Below, piece after piece: positions 50,614 through 58,343 of a DNA stretch of 64,000 nucleotides. Every line of letters starts with the position of its first letter. Positions within the stretch are counted from its first letter, which is position 1. Under the pieces are notes generated by a model. It ran no database searches and was not told where the DNA came from. It saw only the letters and a program-made list of their open reading frames with translations. Source of the stretch: Streptomyces monashensis (GTDB taxonomy: Bacteria; Actinomycetota; Actinomycetes; Streptomycetales; Streptomycetaceae); the NCBI RefSeq assembly GCF_001866665.1, contig NZ_MLYO01000100.1, forward strand, positions 1 to 64,000, read 5' to 3'. The translations under genes were made by a program, and so were the position numbers.

Positions 50614-51351
50614 CTAGGCCAGGAAGCCCCGCAGCAGCGCGGCCGTGCCCGCGCAGTGCTCGCGCATCATCTCGCGCGCGCCGTCCGCGTCCCCGTCCAG
50701 CACCGCCTCCACCAGCGCGGTGTGCTGCCGCTGGGAGTGCTCCAGGTTGCGCACCAGCAGCGGGATGCAGTCGAGCAGGTCGTTGACCGTGGCCCGCACC
50801 GCCGCGTACTGCGCCGTCAGGGAGGGGGAGCCGCACAGTTCGGCCAGCGTCAGGTGCAGCAGCGTGTCCAGGCGCCGGTAGTCGGCGAGCGGGGCGTCGT
50901 GCGTGCGGGCCAGCGCCTCGCGCAGCCGGTCCGCCTGCTCCTGCGTCAGCCCGTACGCGGCGCACAGCCCTGCCGCGCCCACCTCCAGCACCTCGCGGAA
51001 GCGCAGCACGTCCTCGATGTCGACCTCGGCGATCCGCCGCCGCAGTTCGTCCTCGCCGCCGGCGTCCGCGCGGGGCAGCACGAACGTTCCGCCGTACCGC
51101 CCGCGCCGCGCCTCGACCAGCCCCTGGTCCTGGAGCACCTTCAGTACCTCGCGCAGCGTCACCCGGCTGATCCCGAGCCGCTCCGCCAGCTCCCGCTCGG
51201 CCGGCAGCCGCTCCCCGCCCGGCACCAGGCCGAGCCGCACGACCTGGAGAATCTGCTCCAGCGCCTCCTCGAACCCGTTGCCCGCCCGCACCGGCCGCAG
51301 CACCGGAGCGAGCCGGTCACCCACCCCCTGTGCGTCACTCTCCCAGGACAT
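50614..51351 (-). CDS. FadR-subfamily GntR transcriptional regulator
   Basis: This 245-residue protein has a GntR winged helix (ALEQILQVVRLGLVPGGERLPAERELAERLGISRVTLREVLKVLQDQGLVEARRGRYGGTFV) and an all-helical FadR-type (FCD) effector domain with the metal/ligand residues expected near DTLLHLTLAELCGS and HTALVEAVLDGDADGAREMMREH. The ATG at 51351 is chosen; an in-frame TTG at 51372 is possible. It sits between the gamma-glutamyl hydrolase gene (same strand) and the divergent glnA4 operon and probably controls both. Confidence 0.92.
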   Translation of the reverse strand: MSWESDAQGVGDRLAPVLRPVRAGNGFEEALEQILQVVRLGLVPGGERLPAERELAERLGISRVTLREVLKVLQDQGLVEARRGRYGGTFVLPRADAGGEDELRRRIAEVDIEDVLRFREVLEVGAAGLCAAYGLTQEQADRLREALARTHDAPLADYRRLDTLLHLTLAELCGSPSLTAQYAAVRATVNDLLDCIPLLVRNLEHSQRQHTALVEAVLDGDADGAREMMREHCAGTAALLRGFLA

Positions 51352-51374
51352 CCGGCCGTACCCCCTTCCCAAGC

Positions 51375-51396
51375 AATGGTTCTGGGCAATACCTTA
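51375..51396. promoter_or_regulatory. Candidate FadR-type operator upstream of glnA4
   Basis: AATGGT (51375-51380) and ACCTTA (51391-51396) are separated by 10 bases, matching the layout and half sites of the perfect copy at 50579-50600. It lies 62 bases before glnA4 and 24 bases before the divergent regulator. Confidence 0.5.
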
Positions 51397-51458
51397 TGGC
51401 TCCCGGCCCGGCCGAAAAAGCGCGAAGGAAGCGCGAAGGCTCCGAAGGAGGCTTTCCC

Positions 51459-52823
51459 GTGGCAGACCGCACACCCCCGCTCAGCGTCGAGGAACTGCAC
51501 GCCCTCGTCGCGAGCGGTGAGATCGACACTGTCGTCCTGGCCTTCCCCGACATGCAAGGGCGGCTCCAGGGCAAGCGGTTCGCCGCCCGCTTCTTCCTCG
51601 ACGAAGTCCTGCACCACGGTACCGAGGGCTGCAACTACCTCCTCGCCGTCGACACCGAGATGAACACCGTCGACGGCTACGCGATGTCCTCCTGGGAGCG
51701 CGGCTACGGCGACTTCGCCATGCACCCCGACCTCACCACCCTGCGCCGCATCCCCTGGCACCCCGGCACCGCCCTGCTCGTCGCCGACCTGGCCTGGAAC
51801 GACGCCTCCCCCGTCGTGGCCGCGCCCCGCCAGATCCTGCGCCGCCAGCTGGACCGGCTCGCCGACCTCGGCCACACCGCCCAGGTCGGCACCGAGCTGG
51901 AGTTCATCGTCTTCAAGGACAGCTACGAGGCGGCCTGGGACGCGGGCTACCAGGGGCTCACGCCCGTCAACCAGTACAACGTCGACTACTCCATCCTCGG
52001 CACCGGCCGCGTCGAACCCCTGCTGCGCCGGCTGCGCAACGACATGGCGGGCGCGGGCCTGACCGTCGAGTCCGCCAAGGGCGAGTGCAACCCCGGCCAG
52101 CACGAGATCGCCTTCCGCTACGACGAGGCCCTCGTCACCTGCGACAACCACGCCCTGTACAAGACGGGCGCCAAGGAGATCGCCGCCCAGGAGGGCGTCT
52201 CGCTCACCTTCATGGCCAAGTACAACGAGCGCGAGGGCAACTCCTGCCACATCCACCTCTCGCTCGCCGACGCGGACGGGAACAACGCCATGGTTGGGGA
52301 CGGCCCCGGCGGAATGTCCGACGTCATGCGGCACTTCCTCGCCGGACAGCTCGCCGCCCTGCGCGAGTTCTCGCTCCTGTACGCCCCGAACATCAACTCC
52401 TACAAGCGGTTCCAGCCAGGCTCCTTCGCCCCCACCGCCGTCGCCTGGGGCCACGACAACCGCACCTGCGCGCTGCGCGTGGTCGGCCACGGCCGCTCGC
52501 TGCGCTTCGAGAACCGCCTGCCCGGCGGGGACGTCAACCCGTACCTCGCCGTCGCCGGACTCGTCGCGGCCGGCCTGTACGGCATCGAGCAGAAGCTCGA
52601 ACTGCCCGAGCCCTGCCCAGGCAACGCCTACACCGCGGACTTCGAGCACGTCCCGACCACCCTGCGCGAGGCCGCCGAGCTGTGGGAGAACAGCGCGATC
52701 GCCAAGGCCGCCTTCGGCGACGAGGTCGTGGCCCACTACCGCAACATGGCGCGCGTCGAGCTGGCGGCCTTCGACGCCGCGGTCACCGACTGGGAGCTGC
52801 GCCGCTCCTTCGAACGCCTGTGA
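51459..52823 (+). CDS. glnA4: Glutamine synthetase-like gamma-glutamylethanolamide synthetase
   Basis: This 454-residue enzyme has the glutamine-synthetase fold but is not a classical GlnA. The beta-grasp domain (about 10-105) contains VVLAFPDMQGRLQGKRF; the catalytic domain has QVGTELEFIVF with metal-binding Glu, AKGECNPGQHEIAFRY and SLTFMAKYNEREGNSCHIHLSLAD with the metal-binding His. NRTCALRVVGHGRSLRFENRLPGGDVNPYLA holds the substrate Arg residues. By position and sequence it corresponds to GlnA4 of S. coelicolor, described as a gamma-glutamylethanolamide synthetase. The GTG at 51459 has AAGGAGG 7 bases upstream. An aldehyde dehydrogenase and an SDR gene follow. Confidence 0.88.
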   Translation: MADRTPPLSVEELHALVASGEIDTVVLAFPDMQGRLQGKRFAARFFLDEVLHHGTEGCNYLLAVDTEMNTVDGYAMSSWERGYGDFAMHPDLTTLRRIPWHPGTALLVADLAWNDASPVVAAPRQILRRQLDRLADLGHTAQVGTELEFIVFKDSYEAAWDAGYQGLTPVNQYNVDYSILGTGRVEPLLRRLRNDMAGAGLTVESAKGECNPGQHEIAFRYDEALVTCDNHALYKTGAKEIAAQEGVSLTFMAKYNEREGNSCHIHLSLADADGNNAMVGDGPGGMSDVMRHFLAGQLAALREFSLLYAPNINSYKRFQPGSFAPTAVAWGHDNRTCALRVVGHGRSLRFENRLPGGDVNPYLAVAGLVAAGLYGIEQKLELPEPCPGNAYTADFEHVPTTLREAAELWENSAIAKAAFGDEVVAHYRNMARVELAAFDAAVTDWELRRSFERL

Positions 52824-52846
52824 ACCAGCCCGTGAAAGGTCGATCC

Positions 52847-54220
52847 GTGTCTGATACGGACGCGTTGAAGGTCCTCAACCCCGCCACGGAAGAGGTCGTC
52901 GCCACCGTTGCCGCAGCGAGCGAGCAGGACGTGGCCGCCGCCGTCGCCCGGGCCGCGCGCGCCCAGATCCGGTGGGCCGCCCTCGCCCCCGCCGACCGGG
53001 CCCGGCTGCTGCGCCGTTTCGCGGACGTGGTCGACGCCCACACCGAGGAGCTGGCCCAGCTGGAGGTCCGCGAGGCCGGGCACACGGTGGGCAACGCCCG
53101 CTGGGAGGCCGGCAACGTCCGTGACCTGCTGCTGTACGCGGCCGGCGGCGCCGAACGCCTCCTCGGCAAGCAGATCCCGGTCCCCGGCGGCTGGAACGTC
53201 ACCTTCCAGGAGCCGCTCGGCGTCATCGGCGTGATCGCCCCGTGGAACTTCCCGATGCCGATCGCCGCCTGGGGCTCCTTCCCGGCCCTCGCGGCCGGCA
53301 ACACGGTTGTCCTCAAGCCCGCCGAGGCCACTCCGCTGACGGCCCTGCGACTGGCCGAACTGGCCCTGGAGGCGGGCCTGCCCGAGTACGTCTTCCAGGT
53401 GCTGCCGGGCCACGGCCACACCGCCGGACGCGCCCTGGTGGACCACCCGGACATCGCCAAGATCGTGTTCACCGGCTCCAGCCGTACCGGCCGCGAGGTC
53501 ATGGAGCGCTGCGCGAAGCTCGTCAAGCCGGTCACCCTCGAACTCGGCGGCAAGAGCCCCAACATCGTCTTCGCCGACGCCGATCTCACCACCGCCCTCG
53601 ATCCGTTCTCCTTCCTGGACAACGCCGGCCAGGACTGCTGCGCCCGCACCCGCGTCCTCGTCCAGGAGGCGGTGCTGGAGGAGGCCCGGGAGTTCCTCGC
53701 CGACGCGCTGGCCGCCGTGGTCGTGGGCGACCCCGCCGACGAGAAGACCCAGATGGGCCCGCTGATCTCCCGTCTGCAGCTGGAGCGCGTACGGTCGTAC
53801 GTCCCCGCCGACGCGCCCGCCCTGCGCGGCAGCGCCCCCGACGGCCCCGGCTTCTGGTTCCCGCCCACCGTCCTCACCGGTGAACGGCACGACGGCGAGG
53901 CGGCCCGCGAGGAGATCTTCGGCCCGGTCGCCGTCCTGTTGCCCTTCACCGACGAGGCCGACGCGATCCGCCTCGCCAACGACACCCCCTACGGCCTGTC
54001 CGGCTCCCTGTGGACCCGGGACCTCGGCCGCGCCCTGCGCGTGTCCCAGGCCGTCCGCGCGGGCAACCTGTCCGTCAACTCCCACTCCAGCGTCCGCTAC
54101 TGGACCCCGTTCGGCGGCTACAAGCAGTCCGGCCTCGGCCGTGAACTGGGCCCCGACGCCCTGACCGCCTTCACCGAGACCAAGAACGTCTTCATCAGCA
54201 CGGAGGGCCCCGCACAGTGA
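52847..54220 (+). CDS. NAD(P)-dependent aldehyde dehydrogenase
   Basis: This 457-residue enzyme oxidises aldehydes to acids. The cofactor fold includes GVIGVIAPWNFPMPIAAWGSFPALAAGNTVVLKPAE and KIVFTGSSRTGREV; the general base Glu is in VTLELGGKSPNIVF and the catalytic Cys in NAGQDCCARTRV. EEIFGPVAVLLPF and PFGGYKQSGLGRELG complete the family set. The GTG at 52847 has AAAGGT 6 bases upstream; GTG 52820 and 52832 are alternatives. It starts 23 bases after glnA4 and overlaps the next gene by 4 bases. It probably oxidises the aldehyde made from the glutamylated amine or its alcohol. Confidence 0.92.
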   Translation: MSDTDALKVLNPATEEVVATVAAASEQDVAAAVARAARAQIRWAALAPADRARLLRRFADVVDAHTEELAQLEVREAGHTVGNARWEAGNVRDLLLYAAGGAERLLGKQIPVPGGWNVTFQEPLGVIGVIAPWNFPMPIAAWGSFPALAAGNTVVLKPAEATPLTALRLAELALEAGLPEYVFQVLPGHGHTAGRALVDHPDIAKIVFTGSSRTGREVMERCAKLVKPVTLELGGKSPNIVFADADLTTALDPFSFLDNAGQDCCARTRVLVQEAVLEEAREFLADALAAVVVGDPADEKTQMGPLISRLQLERVRSYVPADAPALRGSAPDGPGFWFPPTVLTGERHDGEAAREEIFGPVAVLLPFTDEADAIRLANDTPYGLSGSLWTRDLGRALRVSQAVRAGNLSVNSHSSVRYWTPFGGYKQSGLGRELGPDALTAFTETKNVFISTEGPAQ

Positions 54221-54999
54221 CCGCAGAATCTGTTTGCCGCCGCCTGGTCGGCCGCACCGCCGTCGTCACCGGAGCCGGCAGCGGCATCGGCCTCGCCACC
54301 GCACGCCGGCTCGCCTCCGAGGGCGCCCACGTCGTCTGCGCGGACGTGGACGAGGCCCGCGGCAAGGCCGCCGCCGACGAGGTCGGCGGACTCTTCGTCA
54401 AGGTCGACGTCACCGACCCCGAGCAGGTCGAGGCGCTGTTCAAGACGGCGTACGACACCTACGGCAGCGTCGACGTCGCCTTCAACAACGCGGGCATCTC
54501 CCCGCCCGACGACGACTCCATCCTGGAGACCGGCCTGGAGGCCTGGAAGCGTGTCCAGGAGGTCAACCTCACCTCCGTCTACCTGTGCTGCAAGGCCGCC
54601 ATCCCCTACATGCGCCGCCAGGGCAGGGGCTCCATCATCAACACCGCGTCCTTCGTGGCGAGGATGGGCGCGGCCACGAGCCAGATCTCGTACACCGCCT
54701 CCAAGGGCGGCGTCCTCGCCATGTCCCGGGAACTCGGCGTGCAGTTCGCGCGCGAGGGTATCCGCGTGAACGCCCTCTGCCCCGGGCCGGTCAACACCCC
54801 GTTGCTGCAGGAGCTGTTCGCGAAGGACCCGGAGCGGGCGGCCCGCCGCCTCGTCCACATCCCGCTCGGCCGGTTCGCCGAGGCCGAGGAGATCGCCGCC
54901 GCCGTCGCCTTCCTGGCCAGCGACGACTCCTCCTTCGTCAACGCCACCGACTTCCTGGTGGACGGCGGCATCGCGGGCGCGTACGTCACGCCCGTGTAG
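54217..54999 (+). CDS. Short-chain dehydrogenase/reductase
   Basis: This 260-residue cytosolic oxidoreductase has the Rossmann motif TGAGSGIG (about residues 18-25), the NNAG motif in VDVAFNNAGISPP, and catalytic Ser-Tyr-Lys in TASFVARMGAATSQISYTASKGG. It ends NATDFLVDGGIAGAY, the classic SDR C-terminus. GTG overlaps the ALDH stop (GTGA), so glnA4, the aldehyde dehydrogenase and this gene form an operon. It could oxidise the hydroxyl group of gamma-glutamylethanolamide before the aldehyde dehydrogenase acts; this is inferred from the operon. Confidence 0.92.
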   Translation: MTAESVCRRLVGRTAVVTGAGSGIGLATARRLASEGAHVVCADVDEARGKAAADEVGGLFVKVDVTDPEQVEALFKTAYDTYGSVDVAFNNAGISPPDDDSILETGLEAWKRVQEVNLTSVYLCCKAAIPYMRRQGRGSIINTASFVARMGAATSQISYTASKGGVLAMSRELGVQFAREGIRVNALCPGPVNTPLLQELFAKDPERAARRLVHIPLGRFAEAEEIAAAVAFLASDDSSFVNATDFLVDGGIAGAYVTPV

Positions 55000-55019
55000 C
55001 GACCCGTGGTGGCCGGCCG

Positions 55020-56222
55020 TCAGAGGAAGGTGTGCCCCTCGCCCCGGTAGGTGGGCACGGTCGCCGTGACCGTGTCCCCCTCGATCAGCCGCAGGGCCGC
55101 GAACCGCTCGCACAGCTCGCCCGCCTTGGCGTGCCGGAACCACACCTTGTCGCCGATGAGCAGATCGTCGGCGGGCGAGCCGAGCAGCGGGGTCTGCACC
55201 TCGCCGGGACCCTCCTGCGGGTCGTACGCCAGCCCCTCGGGCAGATACGGCACCGGCAGCCGGTCCCGGCCCGCGGCGCCCGAGGCGGGATAGCCGCCGC
55301 CGAGCACGGTGACGACCCCGACGCCCGGCCGCCGCACGACGGGCTGGGCGAACAGGGCGGCCGGACGGCCGGTGAACGACGTGTAGTTGTCGAAGAGCCG
55401 CGGCACGTACAGCCCCGAACCGGCCGCTATCTCGGTCACGGCGTCCTCGGCCGCGGTGTGCTGCACACTCCCCGTGCCGCCGCCGTTGACGAACTCCAGA
55501 CCGGGCACGACGGCCCGTACCGCGCGCACGACCGCGGCCCGTCGCTCGGCCAGTTCCCGGCGGGCCGCCGCCTGCATCAGCCGCACGGCGCGGGACCGCA
55601 GCGGCCGTCCGGCCACGGAGTCGCCGACCCCGGCGATGTGCCCCTCGTACGCCATGATCCCCACCAGCCGGAACCCCGGCCGCCGGGCCACCGACCGTGC
55701 CAGGTCGGCGAGTTGGCCGGGCGAGCGCAGCGGAGAGCGCCGGGCGCCCACCCGCACCCGGCCGCCCAGCAGCTGCAGCGAGGTGTCCAACTCCAGGCAG
55801 ACCCGGACCACTTCACGCCCGCCGTCCCGGGCGGCGTCGATCAGGTCGAGCTGGGCGACGTCGTCCACCATCACGGTGACGGCACCGGCGAGCTTGGGAT
55901 CGGCGGCCAGTTCCGCGAAGCCGGACCGGTCGGCGGACGGATACGCCAGCAGGATGTCGTCGAACCCGGAGCGCGCGAGCCACAGCGACTCGGCCAGGGT
56001 GAACGACATGATGCCCCGGAAGCCGTCCCTGGCCAGGACCCGTTCGAGCAGGGCCCGGCAGCGGACCGACTTGCTGGCGACCCGGACCGGCTTCCCGGCG
56101 GCCCGGCGGACCAGGTCCTCCGCGTTGGCGTCGAAGGCGTCCAGGTCCACGATCGCGAGAGGGGCGTCGAGATGCGCGGTGGCCCGGTCGTAACGGGCCC
56201 GGTCAGCGGCGAGCGCAGTCAT
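55020..56222 (-). CDS. PLP-dependent amino acid deaminase/aldolase (alanine racemase N-terminal fold)
   Basis: This 400-residue enzyme has the alanine-racemase-type TIM barrel of D-threonine aldolase and D-serine dehydratase-like proteins. PLP would attach to the Lys in KPVRVASKSVRC (about residue 51). Other conserved parts are LAYPSADRSGFAELA, VCLELDTSLQLLGGRVRVG, RLVGIMAYEGHIAGVGD and VNGGGTGSVQHTA. The C-terminal part has metal-binding-like segments (VWFRHAKAGELCERF; YRGEGHTFL). It is convergent with the SDR gene. The substrate is open: D-threonine, D-serine or related. Confidence 0.86.
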   Translation of the reverse strand: MTALAADRARYDRATAHLDAPLAIVDLDAFDANAEDLVRRAAGKPVRVASKSVRCRALLERVLARDGFRGIMSFTLAESLWLARSGFDDILLAYPSADRSGFAELAADPKLAGAVTVMVDDVAQLDLIDAARDGGREVVRVCLELDTSLQLLGGRVRVGARRSPLRSPGQLADLARSVARRPGFRLVGIMAYEGHIAGVGDSVAGRPLRSRAVRLMQAAARRELAERRAAVVRAVRAVVPGLEFVNGGGTGSVQHTAAEDAVTEIAAGSGLYVPRLFDNYTSFTGRPAALFAQPVVRRPGVGVVTVLGGGYPASGAAGRDRLPVPYLPEGLAYDPQEGPGEVQTPLLGSPADDLLIGDKVWFRHAKAGELCERFAALRLIEGDTVTATVPTYRGEGHTFL

Positions 56223-56498
56223 GACGGAAGCCTGCCAGACAGGATTACCGCAGGGTAGGGGGACGTTCCGGGCAGATGCCCCCGGGCGCGTGTACTGGTT
56301 CTCCTTCTCTCAGGGACAACCCGTAGAGTGACGCGCACGTACGGCGGAACACGCCCGGCCGCTTCAGCTGAACCGGGATGCCGGTCCAGCCGTACGGGTA
56401 TGCGTGCCCGGACGGAGCTGTGCGCACCGGGTGCGGCCGAGGAGTGGAACGGCCCGCGTACGCGACGACGGCCCGGGTACGAGGAAACGGGGGGGTGC

Positions 56499-58343
56499 AT
56501 GAGTACGGAAGCGCGCCGCGCCCCGGTGCCGCCACGACCGTCGACCCCGCCCGGTCACTCCTCTTCACAGGGCCCGTCCGGTGCGCCGGAGCCTGCCGCA
56601 CCGCCGCGTCCGTCCGGCGCACCGAGTGCGCAGGGTGCGTTCACGCCGCCGCGGTCGTCGTCCGCGCCGGGCCCGTCCGCGCCGCCCGTCCCCTCGAACC
56701 CCCCGCGCCCGTCCGCTCCACCGCGTCCGTCGGGCCCGGGTGCGCCGGGAGGGGCTTCGGCTCCGCAGCGTCCGGCGGGTTCCGCCGGCGCACCCCGTCC
56801 CGCGGGCTCGGCCCGGCCGCAGACCCCGGCGCGCCCGGCCGACGACCCCGACGACGAGCCGTCCGTCTTCACGCCGCCATCCGGCCGGCCGTCCGGCGGG
56901 GAACGGACGAGCGGCGCCGGGGCGAAGCCGGTCGTGCCCGAGGGCACCGACCCCGTGAGCCCGCCGCCGCCCCCCGCCTCGGCCCGGTTCCCCGACGCGC
57001 CGCCGCGCCCCGGGCGCCAGAACCGCCCCGCCCGGCGCGACGGCTCCGCGTCGACCGGCCCCGCCGCGCGCCCCGCACAGCGACCCGGGCAGTCGGGGCA
57101 GTCGGGGCAGTCGGGGCAGGGGCCCCGCCGGTCGATGGCCCCCGCCGAGACCGCCTCGGAGACGACGACCCGGCTCCGCCCGGTACCCGCCCGCGAACCC
57201 ACGGCACCGGCACCGGGATCCACGGCACCGCGTCCCACGGCTCCAGGGTCCTCAGCCCCGGAACCCACCGCCGCGGAGACGACGACCCGGCTCCGGCCGA
57301 TTCCCGCGTCGGTCCCCGATTCCTCGAAGCCGCCGTGCGCCGGAGCCGCCGCCACGCCCACGTCCGCCTCCCCGCAGGCGCCCGCGTCCGCCGCGACGGC
57401 CGGTGTACGGCGTACCGCGGCCGCTTCCGGTACGGCGGGCGGCTGGAGCCCCCTGTCGGCCGCCCACCCCGCCGGTCCGCTCCCGCCCGCCGCCGAGCCG
57501 GACCCGGCGCTGTCCTGGACCGCCGGCGCGGCCGCGCGCCCCGTCGTGTCGTTCGGGCGGCCCGAGGCCTTCAGCGAGCCGTCGCGGCTCCGCGTGGGCC
57601 GGCGGACAGCCGTCGCCGCCGGCGCTCTCGTGCTCGGCCTCGGCCTCATCGGCGGTGCCGCGGCCGGGAGTTGGCTCACCGGCGACGGCGGGGGCGACAC
57701 CGGCACCGACCACTTCACCACCGCGGCCGCGCTCTGGCACAACGTGCCCGTCGACCAGCTGTTCCCGCCCACCGTCCAGGGCACCGGAGCCGGACCCGGC
57801 GGCGCCGACCGCACCTGGACCAGGATCGCCGTGGCCCCGGACAGCGGCTGCGCCCACGCCTTCGACCCGCTGCTCCAGAAGGTCCTCGCCCCGGTCGGCT
57901 GCCGCCGGCTGCTGCGCGCCACCTACACCGACGCCACCCAGAGCTACGTCACCACCGTGGGCCTGCTGTTCACCGACGCCGACCCCGCCGCCATGTCCGC
58001 GCTCGCCGCCCGCTTCCGCACCGAGCACCTGGACCGGCGCACCGACCTGATGCCCCGGCCGTACGCCGCCGCGGGCACCGTCGCGGCCGGGTTCGGCGAC
58101 AAGCAGCGCGCCTCCTGGACCGTCTCCGTCCTCACCAACGCCCCCGTCGTCGGCTTCGCCGTCTCCGGCTGGGCCGACGGCCGCGAGGTCGACGCGCCCC
58201 AGCCCGCCGCCGACGCGGTCGACCCGAGCGCCACCACCGCACCCGCCCAGGCCGGTCTCGGCAACGAGGCCCAGGGCCTGGCCGACCGCATCGAACGCCG
58301 CCTGCGCCGGCACATCGGCACGGCCACGGAGAACCCCTCATGA
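56499..58343 (+). CDS. Proline-rich single-pass membrane protein linked to the mycosin
   Basis: This 614-residue protein has a long low-complexity Pro/Ser/Ala/Gly N-terminal region (1 to about 330) followed by one hydrophobic helix (AVAAGALVLGLGLIGGAAAGSWLTG) at about 370-395. A folded C-terminal domain (about 405-580) follows, with cysteines in DSGCAHAFDPLLQKVLAPVGCRRLLRATY that may pair. It probably lies in the membrane with the C-terminal domain outside. Short repeats are visible: GQSGQSGQSGQ, and two copies of ETTTRLRP. GAGGAAACGGGGGGG precedes the ATG. Its stop overlaps the mycosin start (ATGA), so the two are linked. Function unknown. Confidence 0.85.
   Translation: MSTEARRAPVPPRPSTPPGHSSSQGPSGAPEPAAPPRPSGAPSAQGAFTPPRSSSAPGPSAPPVPSNPPRPSAPPRPSGPGAPGGASAPQRPAGSAGAPRPAGSARPQTPARPADDPDDEPSVFTPPSGRPSGGERTSGAGAKPVVPEGTDPVSPPPPPASARFPDAPPRPGRQNRPARRDGSASTGPAARPAQRPGQSGQSGQSGQGPRRSMAPAETASETTTRLRPVPAREPTAPAPGSTAPRPTAPGSSAPEPTAAETTTRLRPIPASVPDSSKPPCAGAAATPTSASPQAPASAATAGVRRTAAASGTAGGWSPLSAAHPAGPLPPAAEPDPALSWTAGAAARPVVSFGRPEAFSEPSRLRVGRRTAVAAGALVLGLGLIGGAAAGSWLTGDGGGDTGTDHFTTAAALWHNVPVDQLFPPTVQGTGAGPGGADRTWTRIAVAPDSGCAHAFDPLLQKVLAPVGCRRLLRATYTDATQSYVTTVGLLFTDADPAAMSALAARFRTEHLDRRTDLMPRPYAAAGTVAAGFGDKQRASWTVSVLTNAPVVGFAVSGWADGREVDAPQPAADAVDPSATTAPAQAGLGNEAQGLADRIERRLRRHIGTATENPS
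57087..57119 (+). repeat. 9-base tandem repeat encoding Gly-Gln-Ser
   Basis: GGGCAGTCG is repeated 3.7 times in frame within the proline-rich protein gene (57087, 57096, 57105 and a partial at 57114). Confidence 0.85.

Noticed and set aside
54217-56222. The PLP enzyme gene as part of the glnA4 operon
   Set aside because: It is on the opposite strand and convergent with the SDR gene, so it is a separate transcription unit with no direct evidence for a shared pathway.
56378-58339. Apparent 650-codon N-terminal extension of the mycosin in the frame overlapping the proline-rich gene
   Set aside because: The mycosin signal peptide begins right after the ATG at 58340. The extension is an Arg/Pro-rich shadow of the true frame.
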